Source: Streptomyces sp. CBMA29 (lineage in GTDB: Bacteria > Actinomycetota > Actinomycetes > Streptomycetales > Streptomycetaceae). From it: a stretch of 64,000 nucleotides of DNA. The notes beneath the pieces are model-generated. The model was given only the letters and a program-made list of their open reading frames with translations. It ran no database searches and was not told the DNA's origin. The number at the start of each line of letters is the position of its first letter. Position 1 is the stretch's first letter. Shown one piece after another: positions 16,512 through 25,081 of the stretch. The position numbers and the translations under genes were made by a program. The DNA lies in the NCBI RefSeq assembly GCF_014596445.1, contig NZ_MECL01000224.1:113256-177255 (forward strand), given 5' to 3'.

Positions 16512-17933
16512 ATGTCGGTTGATGCGGGCCAGGACACCGCACTCGGCAATCCGCACGATGACCAGGCACGTACGAGTCTGGACACGTCGGCCGCCAGGAA
16601 TCTGGCGACGACCACCAAGTCCGCCCCGCAGATGCAGGGCATTTCCTCCCGGTGGCTGCTGCGCGTACTGCCCTGGGTGCAGGTCAACGCGGGCACGTAC
16701 CGGGTGAACCGCCGGCTGAGCTACTCGGTCGGTGACGGGCGCGTGACCTTCGTGAAGACGGGGTCAGAGGTCCGGGTGATCCCGCAGGAACTGGGCGAGC
16801 TGGCCGCGCTGCGGTCGTTCTCCGACGTCGGCGCGCTGACCGCGCTGGCGGACCGTTTCGTCCAGCGTGAGTACGCGCCGGGCGAGGTCATCGCCGAGGC
16901 CGGAAGTCCCGCGGACACCGTCTACCTGCTGGCGCACGGCAAGGTCGAGAAGCTCGGCGAGGGGTCGTACGGCGAGCCGACCCGGCTCGGAGTCCTCGCC
17001 GACGGCGACCACTTCGGCGACCAGGCACTGCTCGGCGCGGACACCGAGTGGAACTACACGGCCCGCGCGGCCACCGTCACCACGGTGCTGGCCCTGCCCC
17101 GGCAGGCGCTCGAACCGCTGCTCGGACAGTCCGAGACGCTGCGCGCGCACCTGGAGGCGCACCGCGCGATCCCCCAGCAGCGGGTCAACAAGCGCGGTGA
17201 GGCCGCGATCGAGCTGGCGTCGGGCCACAAGGGCGAGGAAGCGCTGCCCGGCACCTACGTCGACTACGAGGTCAAGCCGCGCGAGTACGAGCTGAGCGTC
17301 GCCCAGACCGTGCTGCGCGTCCACAGCCGGGTCGCGGACCTCTACAACGAACCGATGAACCAGACCGAGCAGCAACTCAAGCTCACCGTCGAGGCGTTGC
17401 GCGAGCGCCAGGAACACGAGCTGATCAACAACCCCGAGTTCGGGCTGCTGCACAACGCGGACTACGACCAGCGCATCCAGCCGCACGCGGGGCCGCCGCT
17501 CCCCGACGACCTCGACGAACTGCTCAGCAGGCGCCGCGGCACCAAGTTCTTCCTCGCCCACCCGCGGGCCATCGCCGCCTTCGGCCGCGAGTGCACCAGG
17601 GCGGGCCTCTACCCCGACCCGGTCGAGGTGCACGGCCACACCGTTCCCGGCTGGCGCGGTGTGCCCATCCTGAGCTGCAACAAGATCCCGGTCAGCGCCG
17701 CCCGTACCAGCGCGATCATCGCGGTCCGCAGCGGCGAGGACAACCAGGGCGTCATCGGCCTCAACCAGACCGGGCTGCCCGACGAGTACGAGCCGGGGCT
17801 CAACGTCCGCTTCATGGGTATCGACGACAAGGCGATCATCAGCTACCTCGTCAGCACGTACTTCTCCGCGGCCGTCCTGGTGCCCGACGCGCTCGGCATC
17901 CTGGAGAACGTGAACGTGTCCAACTGGCGCTGA
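16512..17933 (+). CDS. eshA: EshA-like family 2B encapsulin shell protein with cyclic-nucleotide-binding domain
   Basis: 473 residues, ATG at 16512. The order is a polar N-terminal arm; the start of an HK97-type shell fold (ISSRWLLRVLPWVQVNAGTY); an inserted cNMP-binding domain (about 105-215: REYAPGEVIAEAGSPADTVY, LLAHGKVEKL, GDHFGDQALLG, RAATVTTVLALP); then the rest of the shell fold, including FLAHPRAIAAFGRECTRAGL, ILSCNKIPVS and FMGIDDKAIISYLVSTYFSA. This is the EshA / MMPI family, now classed as family 2B encapsulins. In the cNMP pocket, FGDQALL replaces the classical FGEIAL, so cyclic nucleotide binding is uncertain. No terpene cyclase or other known cargo gene is adjacent. Confidence 0.9.
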   Translation: MSVDAGQDTALGNPHDDQARTSLDTSAARNLATTTKSAPQMQGISSRWLLRVLPWVQVNAGTYRVNRRLSYSVGDGRVTFVKTGSEVRVIPQELGELAALRSFSDVGALTALADRFVQREYAPGEVIAEAGSPADTVYLLAHGKVEKLGEGSYGEPTRLGVLADGDHFGDQALLGADTEWNYTARAATVTTVLALPRQALEPLLGQSETLRAHLEAHRAIPQQRVNKRGEAAIELASGHKGEEALPGTYVDYEVKPREYELSVAQTVLRVHSRVADLYNEPMNQTEQQLKLTVEALRERQEHELINNPEFGLLHNADYDQRIQPHAGPPLPDDLDELLSRRRGTKFFLAHPRAIAAFGRECTRAGLYPDPVEVHGHTVPGWRGVPILSCNKIPVSAARTSAIIAVRSGEDNQGVIGLNQTGLPDEYEPGLNVRFMGIDDKAIISYLVSTYFSAAVLVPDALGILENVNVSNWR

Positions 17934-17954
17934 CCGCACCGCGGTTCTCCTGAG

Positions 17955-17990
17955 AGCGGCTCCCCTGCCCGGCCTGGCAGGGGAGCCGCT
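17955..17990 (+). terminator. intrinsic terminator, 15-bp perfect stem
   Basis: AGCGGCTCCCCTGCC (17955-17969) pairs with GGCAGGGGAGCCGCT (17976-17990), loop CGGCCT, then TCGTTGTG. 22 bases after the encapsulin gene. Confidence 0.9.
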
Positions 17991-18050
17991 TCGTTGTGTC
18001 CGCCGGTCGCGTTCCCGGCTGTTCCCGGCTTCCCGGCCGCGCCGCCCTGG

Positions 18051-18809
18051 TCAGCGGCGCAGTACGAGGTCCCGGAAGACGTCGGCGGAGACCGCGAGTC
18101 CGCCGCCGAAGGGATCGTCGAGGTCCCAGATCAAGAACAGCAGGAAGGCGATGAGCGCGCTGAACAGACCGGCGAGCAGCAACTCCTTCGGTGAGCGCCG
18201 GATCTGGAGGGTGAAGATCAGTCCGACCGTCACCAACGCGCCGGTGATCAGGCCGAACCACACCATCCCCGGCATCGTCGCGCCCACGCTCTGGCTGCGC
18301 GAGTTGCGGGCCTCGTCGACGGCGGCGACCTCGTCCACCAGCGGCTGGTACGCCTGCGCGCCGAGGTCGGACGTGGGCGCGTACTGCGAGACGTCCATGC
18401 GGAGCGTGTCGAGCAACGCGTTGCCCCGCGGCTCCAGTTCGCCGTGGTTCTTCATGTACGGCCACTCCTTGTCGGCCACGAACGCCGCGTAGGCGTTCAC
18501 GTCCGCGCGGATCCGGTCGCGTACGTCAACGGGATACACCTGCGCCCGCGCGCTCACCTCGTGCAACGCCTGGGCCTCGGCGAGGACTTCGGCCTGCGCC
18601 CCGCTCCTCCCCTCCCAGACACCGGCGATGGCCAGACCGAGCACGATCGCGTAGACCACGCCGATCATCATGACCATGTACTCGATGACGTCGGGCGTCT
18701 CCGACGGATCGTCGTCCGCGTGGACCTTGCGCGTACGCAGGACGACCACGCCGAGGACCACAGCGCAGACCGCGGCCATCGCGATCACCAGCGCCAACCA
18801 CTGCGACAT
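18051..18809 (-). CDS. DUF4239 (bestrophin-like) membrane protein
   Basis: 252 residues. Helices lie at about 5-23 and 44-65, then a soluble helical middle (about 70-180), then two close C-terminal helices (about 183-205 and 213-230), ending ADVFRDLVLRR. The early DVIEYMVMMIGVVYAIVLGL segment and the four-helix plan fit the DUF4239 family, related to bestrophin-type channels. Function unproven. It may share a transcript with the Pro-Thr-repeat gene 24 bases upstream on the same strand. Confidence 0.8.
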   Translation of the reverse strand: MSQWLALVIAMAAVCAVVLGVVVLRTRKVHADDDPSETPDVIEYMVMMIGVVYAIVLGLAIAGVWEGRSGAQAEVLAEAQALHEVSARAQVYPVDVRDRIRADVNAYAAFVADKEWPYMKNHGELEPRGNALLDTLRMDVSQYAPTSDLGAQAYQPLVDEVAAVDEARNSRSQSVGATMPGMVWFGLITGALVTVGLIFTLQIRRSPKELLLAGLFSALIAFLLFLIWDLDDPFGGGLAVSADVFRDLVLRR

Positions 18810-18833
18810 GCGGAAATCCCCCTTGTTTCACGT

Positions 18834-19952
18834 TCAGTTGTTCCTGCTGCGACCGGAGTTGGAGCCGGAGGAGCCGGGCCGCAGGACGGCGACGGCCAGC
18901 ACGGCGGGCACGGTGGTGAGCATCATCGTGATCATCAGCGACCGCCGGTGCTCCTTCGGCGCCGCGACCGGCGTCGGCGCCTTCTCCGGCCAGCGCACCG
19001 CCACCGGAGCGGCGGGCGGCGCGGGTTGGGGCCGCGGCACCGGCGCGGGAGCCGGTACGGGCGCGGCGGTGGGTACGGGCTGCGGTACGGGTGCTGGCGC
19101 CGGGGGCGTCGGCGCGGGTTGGGGACGTGGCGTCACCACCGCTTTCTGACTCGGCGTAGGAGTCGGGGTCGGCGTCGGGGTGGGCGTGGGGGTCGGAGTA
19201 GGGGTCGGTGTGGGAGTCGGCGTAGGCGTAGGCGTAGGCGTAGGCGTCGGGGTGGGTGTGGGAGTTGGCGTCGGTGTGGGAGTCGGTGTGGGGGTCGGGG
19301 TCGGGCACGGCTTCGGATGGTGGTGGTGGCGGTGGCAGAGCCACGTCCAGGGCCATTGGTCCGGCCAGTAACCGCACCAGGGGACGTACGGGTCCGGGTG
19401 GTGGTAACCGGGCCCGCGATGATCGGGCCGGTGCCGTCCGGGGTCGTGGTGCGCGGGATCGTGGTGACCCGGGTCGTGCCATACGGGCTCGTGGTGCGTC
19501 GGCTGGTGCCGTACGGGCTCGTGGCGGTCGGGCACACGGCTGGGCGCGGGCGAGGTCGTCGGCGCGGTCGTGGGTGTGGGATCGGTCCGGTGGGTGGGAA
19601 CAGACGTGGGCGCGAGCCCGCGCGAGGGCGCGGCCGTCCGCGTCGGTTCAGGCGCGGGCGCGGGTGTGGTCGTGGGCGTGGGTGTTGACGTAAGGGTCGG
19701 TTCCGGAGCGGGCGACGCGCGGTACGAAGGCGCGGGCGACGCGGCCTCGGACGGTACGGGCGACGCGTGGTGCGACGGGTGGCGGGACGGCTCGGCGGGG
19801 CATGACTGCGCTCTGCCGTGGCCCGCTCCCGCCGGGCACCGCGCGCGCGGCTCGGCCGAGGCCACCGCGCCGAGTCCCCACGATCCTGCCGCCATCGTCA
19901 CGACAAGCAGCGCCGTCCAGCCGCGGACGCGCCTCCCCCTAGAAGTGGTCAC
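18834..19952 (-). CDS. secreted Pro-Thr-repeat protein with C-terminal membrane anchor
   Basis: 372 residues. A signal peptide (TALLVVTMAAGSWGLGAVAS-AEP) is followed by Pro/Ser/Ala sequence; a His-Asp-Pro-rich part (HHDPAHHDPGRH, GYHHPDPYVPWCGYWPDQW) with two cysteines; an unbroken run of roughly 27 Pro-Thr units; a second Pro/Ala linker; and a single C-terminal helix (LMITMMLTTVPAVLAVAVL) with a basic tail. It looks like a wall-spanning stalk carrying a small Cys/Trp/His module. Metal binding is possible from the histidines. Family unknown. Confidence 0.7.
   Translation of the reverse strand: MTTSRGRRVRGWTALLVVTMAAGSWGLGAVASAEPRARCPAGAGHGRAQSCPAEPSRHPSHHASPVPSEAASPAPSYRASPAPEPTLTSTPTPTTTPAPAPEPTRTAAPSRGLAPTSVPTHRTDPTPTTAPTTSPAPSRVPDRHEPVRHQPTHHEPVWHDPGHHDPAHHDPGRHRPDHRGPGYHHPDPYVPWCGYWPDQWPWTWLCHRHHHHPKPCPTPTPTPTPTPTPTPTPTPTPTPTPTPTPTPTPTPTPTPTPTPTPTPTPTPSQKAVVTPRPQPAPTPPAPAPVPQPVPTAAPVPAPAPVPRPQPAPPAAPVAVRWPEKAPTPVAAPKEHRRSLMITMMLTTVPAVLAVAVLRPGSSGSNSGRSRNN
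19150..19306. repeat. 6-bp tandem repeat encoding the Pro-Thr run
   Basis: About 26 tandem GGNGTN units on the plus strand (GGGGTC, GGCGTA, GGTGTG variants), coding for alternating Pro and Thr on the minus strand. The third bases vary, so the protein repeat is conserved more than the DNA repeat. Confidence 0.9.
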
Positions 19953-20099
19953 CCTTCATGGTCAGCATGCGCGGGGCACGTGCCGATGCTTCCCGCAGCC
20001 GTTCCCCCAAAGGAGTAACGAAGGCGTCAAACCCTCGATTTTCCGCGCGAATCGGCGCCGCCCGCATCGGCCGCCACGCGGGCATGACCAGGCCCGGCG

Positions 20100-20651
20100 T
20101 CAGCGCAGGTGGTCGGGGAGCGCCGCCTTCGCCGCTTCGAAGAGCAGGGGCCAGGGGAAGTCGTCCGGGGCGTCCTGGCCGGGCGGGTGGGGGACGAAGC
20201 CGCCCTCGCCGTAGAGGACCTCGACCCCGGCCACGCGCAGTTCGTCGAGCGACCGGTCGAAGGCGGGGTGCCGGGCGGAGGCGCTGTTCACGCACGGCAT
20301 CGTCACCAGGGGGATGCCCTTGCCGATGGCCTCGGCCGCGACGCCGACGACGAAGTGGCCGGTGATCCCGAGCGCCCACTGGTTGACCGTGTTGAAGGTG
20401 GCCGGCGCGACGGCGATCACGTCCGCGGGCGGCCAGACGTCCGGCTCGCCGGGCTTCTTGTACCTGCTGCGCACCGGGTGGCCGGTCAGCTTCGTCAGCT
20501 TCTTCGTCTGGGAGAAGAGCCAGTTGGCGGCGGCGGGCGTCAGGCCGAGGCAGACGTCCCACCCGGCTCGTTGCGCGCTCTCGACGACCGAGGCGATGCC
20601 GAGTACCGGGGGTGCGGCGGAGCCGAACAGATAGAGCACGGGGCGCGTCAT
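20100..20651 (-). CDS. flavoprotein of the HFCD (Dfp/EpiD-like) family
   Basis: 183 residues, start at ATG 20651 (MTRPVLYLFGSAAPPVLGIA). A Rossmann-like fold with the FMN-site segment VIAVAPATFNTVNQWALGIT, matching the PAT/N loop of homo-oligomeric flavin-containing Cys decarboxylases, and VTMPCVNSASARHPAFDRSL near the second site. These enzymes decarboxylate or otherwise process cysteine-containing substrates. The stand-alone member here has no CoaB half, so it is not CoaBC. Substrate unknown. Confidence 0.82.
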   Translation of the reverse strand: MTRPVLYLFGSAAPPVLGIASVVESAQRAGWDVCLGLTPAAANWLFSQTKKLTKLTGHPVRSRYKKPGEPDVWPPADVIAVAPATFNTVNQWALGITGHFVVGVAAEAIGKGIPLVTMPCVNSASARHPAFDRSLDELRVAGVEVLYGEGGFVPHPPGQDAPDDFPWPLLFEAAKAALPDHLR

Positions 20652-20770
20652 GACCCCACCCAACCCCGACCGTGACGGGCCACGCAACCGTCCCCGGCCG
20701 CCGCGGTCGCGGCACCGCGCACGGGACAGGGAAGGGGGCAGCGCACGGGACACGAACAGGACACGGAAGA

Positions 20771-20801
20771 GGCCCCTGTCCAAGGACGCTGGACAGGGGC
20801 C
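20771..20801 (-). terminator. terminator after tRNA-Val
   Basis: GGCCCCTGTCC (20771-20781) pairs with GGACAGGGGCC (20791-20801), 9-base loop, 17 bases past the tRNA 3' end. Confidence 0.8.
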
Positions 20802-20817
20802 CGGGTTCTTCCGAGGG

Positions 20818-20889
20818 TGGGCGTGGACGGTTTCGAACCGCCGACATCCGCCTTGTAAGGGCGGCGCTCTACCACTGAGCTACACGCCC
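20818..20889 (-). tRNA. tRNA-Val (anticodon TAC)
   Basis: The minus strand folds as a full cloverleaf: acceptor GGGCGTG/CACGCCC, D-stem GCTC/GAGC with loop AGTGGTA, anticodon stem CCGCC/GGCGG with loop CTTACAA (anticodon TAC, reads GUA), and T-arm GGCGG TTCGAAA CCGTC. 72 bases, discriminator A, CCA not encoded. Confidence 0.96.
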
Positions 20890-21038
20890 TCGGTGAGTTC
20901 GACGTCACAGGTTACCCTGCCCTGGGGCGTGATCAGCAACCACGGGGCCGCGGGGACCGGGCGGTGTGTTCGGGGCGGCCTGGTGGGAAGATGGGTCCGA
21001 CGGTGGTCGGCGGCGATCTGCGGGGAGAGAGTGTCACG

Positions 21039-22280
21039 GTGACGACGGCACGTTCGTGGTGGCGACGCGGCGACAATCACCGTGCGGAGGCGCAGGCGGC
21101 GAAGGACGCCGCGTCACAGGCGTTCTACGAGCTGGACACGGCGCAGCGCGATCTGGAGATCTCGATAGAGACGATCTCGGCGGTGGACGACTCCCCCGAG
21201 GCGCGCCGGGCGCTGGCCGGATTCCGGTCCCTAGGCGAGCGCATCGACCAGGTGAGCGCGGCCTACATCGACACCGTGGACGCGCACGACATCGACCGGG
21301 ACGAGCTGGACGCGGGCGCGGCGGCGCGGGCGCGCACCGAGCTGACGAAGGCCAAGGACGAGCTGGACAAGGCCAAGACCGAGCTGGAGCGTTTCTCCGC
21401 GGGTCTGGCGCCACTGCTCGGCAAGGCGGAGACGCAACTCGCCCGGCTGGCGCCCGCCGTGGAACGGGCCAAGCAGTCGCTGCTGGCGGCGACGAACGCG
21501 CTGGACGGGGTCCGCGCGGTCGGGCTGAAGGCGGACGGGCTCGCGGCCCGGCTGGCCGCGCTGGCACCCGAGCTGACCAGGCTGAACGAGGGTGCGAGCA
21601 AGCACGGCGTGCAGGAGACCGTCCAGCGGGCCGACGACGTACGCCGCAAGGCGGACGCGGTGCGGACCGAGGCGGAGCGGCTGCCCGAGCAGGCCAGGGA
21701 GATGGACAAGCGCCTGGTCTCGCTGCGCACGCGGGTGCAGGCGCTGGCGACCCGGGCCGAGGGCGTGGACCCGGTGCTCAGCGAATTGCGGCGGCGGTTC
21801 TCGCTGGCGTGCTGGCAGGATCTCCAGCAGGTGCCCGAGCGGGCCGCGCAGGCGGTACGGCAGGCGGAGACGGCACTGGCCGAGGCGCGCAAGGCGCGGG
21901 ACGAGCAGCGCTGGCCGGACGCCACGTCACGGCTGGCGACGGTCAGGGCGCTGATGGACGACGTGGAGGGCGCGGTGTCCGCGGCCGGTGACCGGCTGCG
22001 GCAGCTCAACGAGGTGAGCAAGGATCCGAAGGGCGAGGTCGAGAAGACCCGCTTCGCGATCCGGGACGCGCAGCGCCTCGCCATGCAGGGGCGTTCGACG
22101 CCGGAGCCGCGGCACGCCCGCCCGCTGGACGAGGCGGTGGCGCGCCTCGACCGCGCGGTGGCCGCGCTGGAGGGCAGGCACCCGGACTACTGGGCGTTCC
22201 TCACCGAGACCGCCGCGGTGCGCGAGACGGCGAACCGCGTCGTGGCCAACATCCGTGAGGACCGCGCGGCCGGACGCTGA
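21039..22280 (+). CDS. long coiled-coil cytoplasmic protein, unknown function
   Basis: GTG at 21039 with GGGGAGAG upstream gives 413 residues. Almost the whole chain is charged alpha-helix with heptad-like Leu/Ala spacing, for example ELTKAKDELDKAKTELERFS, DDVRRKADAVRTEAERLPEQ and AVRQAETALAEARKARDEQR. No membrane helix, signal peptide or ATPase motif. The near end QLNEVSKDPKGEVEKTRFAI resembles PspA- or septum-associated coiled coils only in general character. It may be a cytoskeletal or scaffolding protein. Single gene. Confidence 0.75.
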   Translation: MTTARSWWRRGDNHRAEAQAAKDAASQAFYELDTAQRDLEISIETISAVDDSPEARRALAGFRSLGERIDQVSAAYIDTVDAHDIDRDELDAGAAARARTELTKAKDELDKAKTELERFSAGLAPLLGKAETQLARLAPAVERAKQSLLAATNALDGVRAVGLKADGLAARLAALAPELTRLNEGASKHGVQETVQRADDVRRKADAVRTEAERLPEQAREMDKRLVSLRTRVQALATRAEGVDPVLSELRRRFSLACWQDLQQVPERAAQAVRQAETALAEARKARDEQRWPDATSRLATVRALMDDVEGAVSAAGDRLRQLNEVSKDPKGEVEKTRFAIRDAQRLAMQGRSTPEPRHARPLDEAVARLDRAVAALEGRHPDYWAFLTETAAVRETANRVVANIREDRAAGR

Positions 22281-22282
22281 GC

Positions 22283-22340
22283 CCCCGGGCGGTTGCTCTC
22301 CGGACGGTCGCTCCCCGGGCGGTTGCTCTCCGGACGGCTG
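22283..22340. repeat. 30-bp direct repeat after the coiled-coil gene
   Basis: CCCCGGGCGGTTGCTCTCCG starting at 22283 recurs at 22313. Two copies of GGCGGTTGCTCTCCGGACGG with a 30-base period. Confidence 0.75.
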
Positions 22341-22407
22341 GTCGTACGATCCGACCGCCGCTCGTACCGACGTACCGGCCCCCGTGCCAGCCCGCAGGCC
22401 CGTCCGG

Positions 22408-22641
22408 TCAGCTACAGCAGCCGCCGCCGCAGCATCCGCCGCCGCCGTTGCCGCTCGCCGGGGCGGGACCGGCCGACGACGAGGACGAGGACGAGGAGGA
22501 GCCGACCGCGACCGTCGAGAGCAGCTTCACGGTGTCGTCGTGGCCCTTGGGGCAGGCGGTCGGGGCGTCCGACTGGGACATCGGGCGGCGCAGCTCGAAG
22601 GTGGAGCCACAGGTCTTGCAGCGGTACTCGTAGCGAGGCAT
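22408..22641 (-). CDS. FmdB-family zinc-ribbon protein
   Basis: 77 residues from ATG at 22641: MPRYEYRCKTCGSTFELRRP, then CPKGHDD, forming the C-x2-C...C-x2-H ribbon of FmdB-type putative regulators. A serine run and the tail GGGGCCGGGCCS, with four more cysteines, follow. The Ser run is low-complexity. No ribosome site is clear, so the mRNA may be leaderless. Function beyond zinc binding unknown. Confidence 0.88.
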   Translation of the reverse strand: MPRYEYRCKTCGSTFELRRPMSQSDAPTACPKGHDDTVKLLSTVAVGSSSSSSSSSAGPAPASGNGGGGCCGGGCCS

Positions 22642-22892
22642 GGGCCCAGGGTAGCGGGGACGCGGCCCGCGGAGGGCGTTCCTCCACAGGCCACCCCGGC
22701 GGCGCCGGCGCCGGGAAAGACGTGCCGGATTCCGGCCGCGCCGAACGACCACGGCACGGCGGGCGCCGCTGGAAGCCCTGCGCCACTGGTGCGTGACCCG
22801 GGGTGACCCGCGCGGAGCGCCGGATTCCGGACCCCGGCCTATCCTGGAGGAGCAGCGGCCTCGATTCCCCTTCAGCGAAGGAGGCCGGTCCT

Positions 22893-23429
22893 ATGCGACT
22901 CGACGATCATCTGCCCGTGGACCACAAGCTGAGCCAGATGTACCGCTTCGGCGCCGGTCTCATGGGCCTGATCCTGGTCGTCTTCGGGATCCTCGGACTC
23001 CTCAACGGCGTGTCGTTCCTGTCCAAGGCGGGCAGCCGGATCGCCGGGCTGAACTCCAACGGCGCGCTCAGCACGATCTCCATCGTCATCGGCGTGCTGC
23101 TCTTCGCCGGGATGGTGAAGGGCGGCAACTTCGCCTCGACCCTCAACATCGTCGTCGGCGTCGCCTTCCTGCTCAGCGGGTTCGTCAATCTCGCCCTGCT
23201 CGACACCGGCAGCAATCTTCTGGCGTTCAAGATGTCGAACGTGCTGTTCAGCTTCGCGGTCGGCGTGATGCTGATGTTCTTCGGCATGTACGGGCGGGTG
23301 ACCGGCGGGCTGCCGCACGACAATCCGTACTGGCGCAAGCGCCACCCCCAGCAGGCAGCCCGCGAGGAGGAGGCACGGGCGGCGGTGACCACCCGACGGC
23401 CGCCTCCCCGCGGACTGCCGCAGCACTGA
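22893..23429 (+). CDS. DUF4383 four-helix membrane protein
   Basis: 178 residues from ATG at 22893 with GAAGGAGG upstream. Four transmembrane helices (about 22-42, 62-78, 86-108, 118-138) follow the N-terminal VDHKLSQMYRFGAGLMGLIL typical of DUF4383. The C-terminal cytoplasmic tail is charged (HPQQAAREEEARAAVTTRRP). Role unknown. Confidence 0.85.
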   Translation: MRLDDHLPVDHKLSQMYRFGAGLMGLILVVFGILGLLNGVSFLSKAGSRIAGLNSNGALSTISIVIGVLLFAGMVKGGNFASTLNIVVGVAFLLSGFVNLALLDTGSNLLAFKMSNVLFSFAVGVMLMFFGMYGRVTGGLPHDNPYWRKRHPQQAAREEEARAAVTTRRPPPRGLPQH

Positions 23430-23455
23430 CCCGTGACGGTCCTGCCGGAGTGACT

Positions 23456-23521
23456 GCTTCTTACGGGTTCTTCGGGGTTCTTAGGGGTTCTTAGGGGTTC
23501 TTACGGGTGTTACGAGTTCTT
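23456..23521. repeat. short tandem repeat GGGGTTCTTA
   Basis: About six imperfect 10-base units (GGGTTCTTCG, GGGTTCTTAG, GGGTTCTTAC) run up to and over the stop codon of the O-methyltransferase on the opposite strand. Confidence 0.8.
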
Positions 23522-24172
23522 ACGGGCCAGCGTCAGGCCGTCCGCGACGGTGAGCAGGACGTCGTCCACCCGGTCGTCCGCGCGTACGTGGTCGTTGAAC
23601 GCGCGGATGGCCGCGGCGCCACCGGTCGCGTCCTCGTCCACGACCTCGCCGTGGAAGAGGGTGTTGTCGACGACGAGCAGGCCGCCGGGGTTCATGCGCG
23701 GCACCAGCTCCTCCCAGTAGTCGGTGTAGGACCCCTTGTCGGCGTCGAGGAACACCAGGTCGATCCACTGGCCCCCGGGCAGCGCCTTGAGCGTGTCGAT
23801 GGCCGGGGCGATCCGCAGGTCGACGCGGTCGGCGACGCCCGCCTTGGCCCAGGCGTCCCGGCCGACGGCGGTCCACTCCTCGGAGACGTCACAGGCGATG
23901 AGCCTGCCGTCGGCGGGCAGGGCCTGGGCCATCGACAGGGTCGAGAAGCCGGTGAAGGTGCCGACCTCCACGATCTGCTTGGCACCGGTCAGGCGGACCA
24001 GGAAGGCCAGCAGCGGGCCCTGCTCCTCCGCCGTCTGGAGCCCGGCCACATCGGCGAGGCGGGCGTGCGTGGTCTCGACCAGTTCCCGCTGGACGGCGTC
24101 CAGCGGCGGGTTGTGCGCGAGGACGTATCCGTAGAGCTCGGGTGTGAGCTGCGGGTTCTTCGTTTCGGACAA
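23510..24172 (-). CDS. SAM-dependent O-methyltransferase (CCoAOMT family)
   Basis: 220 residues from TTG at 24172 (GGGAGA upstream; no closer ATG or GTG). Motif I VEVGTFTGFSTLSMAQALP binds SAM; the Asp/Asn metal ligands lie in FLDADKGSYTDYWEELVP and GGLLVVDNTLFHGEV. This is the Mg-dependent catechol / caffeoyl-CoA O-methyltransferase family, widely present in Streptomyces as an enzyme of unknown catechol-like substrate. The long in-frame extension upstream is antisense to the kinase gene and is not coding. Confidence 0.88.
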   Translation of the reverse strand: MSETKNPQLTPELYGYVLAHNPPLDAVQRELVETTHARLADVAGLQTAEEQGPLLAFLVRLTGAKQIVEVGTFTGFSTLSMAQALPADGRLIACDVSEEWTAVGRDAWAKAGVADRVDLRIAPAIDTLKALPGGQWIDLVFLDADKGSYTDYWEELVPRMNPGGLLVVDNTLFHGEVVDEDATGGAAAIRAFNDHVRADDRVDDVLLTVADGLTLARKNS

Positions 24173-24226
24173 GGGTCTTCTCCCTGGTGCGGCGCTCAGG
24201 GCCCGTCCGGGCCCTAGGGTGACGGA

Positions 24227-24853
24227 ATGCTCGTGGATGACGTGGTCGCCTTGGTGCCCAGCATTCCAGGCCGGAGGGCTCTGCTGGGGCTGGCGGGCGC
24301 GCCGGCCGCCGGGAAGTCGACTCTGGCGCGGCGGCTGGTGTCCGGGGTGAACGACCGGGTGGGCGCGGGGACGGCCGCGTATGTGCCGATGGACGGGTTC
24401 CATCTGTCCAACGCGCAGTTGGACCGGCTGGGGCTGCGGGACCGCAAGGGCGCGCCCGAGACGTTCGACGTGGACGGCTACGTCCACCTGCTGCGGCGGC
24501 TGCGCGGTGACCGTCACCACCCGGTCTACGCGCCCGACTTCGACCGGCGTCTGGACGAGCCGGTGGCCGCCGGTCTGGTCGTCGCGCCCGGCGTCCGGCT
24601 CGTCGTCACCGAGGGCAATTACCTCGCCGACGACGGTGCCGGTTGGGAGCAGGTCCGTGACCTGCTGGACGAGCTCTGGTACGTCGACGCGCCTCGTCAG
24701 CTGCGTGAGCGGCGGCTGCTGCGACGGCACGTGCGCGGGGGCCGCAGCGAGCTTGAGGCCCGAGCCTTTATCGCTGCGAGCGAGCGGCCCAACGCGCGAC
24801 GCATAGAGCGCTCCCGCGCCTTTTGCACTCGCGTGGTGGCCCCGGGGCACTGA
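24227..24853 (+). CDS. nucleoside/nucleotide kinase-family P-loop protein
   Basis: 208 residues from ATG at 24227. Walker A GAPAAGKST (24-32); VPMDGFHLSNAQLDRLGLRD is the substrate-binding loop shared with uridine/pantothenate-kinase-like and fructose-ABC-associated kinases; EGNYLAD is the Walker B-like strand; RRHVRGGRS lies in the lid. It probably phosphorylates a small sugar or nucleoside. It diverges from the methyltransferase gene over a 54-base gap. Confidence 0.85.
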   Translation: MLVDDVVALVPSIPGRRALLGLAGAPAAGKSTLARRLVSGVNDRVGAGTAAYVPMDGFHLSNAQLDRLGLRDRKGAPETFDVDGYVHLLRRLRGDRHHPVYAPDFDRRLDEPVAAGLVVAPGVRLVVTEGNYLADDGAGWEQVRDLLDELWYVDAPRQLRERRLLRRHVRGGRSELEARAFIAASERPNARRIERSRAFCTRVVAPGH

Positions 24854-24900
24854 CCCCGGCCCCCCGGGGCGGTCCCTCCGCCGGGGCGCCGGCCACGTGC

Positions 24901-25040
24901 TTTTAGGGGCGCGGGGAACTGCGCGGCTCGCCCCCACCGGGCTGTGAGCCCGAAAACAAACAGCGTCTGCCCCGCCGGGGCCGGTTTTCAAAGGCGCGCC
25001 ACCGTCGTGGCTGAGCCCGCAGTTCCCCGCGCCCCTAAAA
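24901..25040. repeat. intact MITE-like element with 23-bp perfect terminal inverted repeats
   Basis: TTTTAGGGGCGCGGGGAACT begins the left end (24901-24923). The right end (25018-25040) is its exact 23-base reverse complement, finishing CGCGCCCCTAAAA. The 140-base unit has no coding capacity. Related copies are at 45115-45242, 11449-11660 and 2617-2735. Confidence 0.88.
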
Positions 25041-25081
25041 AACCTGGTCCTGCGCCAGCGCAGCCCGCCGCGGGGGCGCCG

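Noticed and set aside
19180..19371. Plus-strand Gly-Val repeat frame
   Set aside because: Antisense of the Pro-Thr repeat. The minus frame has a signal peptide and anchor and is the real gene.
23510..24991. 493-codon frame for the O-methyltransferase
   Set aside because: Beyond 24172 it is antisense to the kinase gene and the MITE-like repeat. The methyltransferase fold needs only the last 220 residues.
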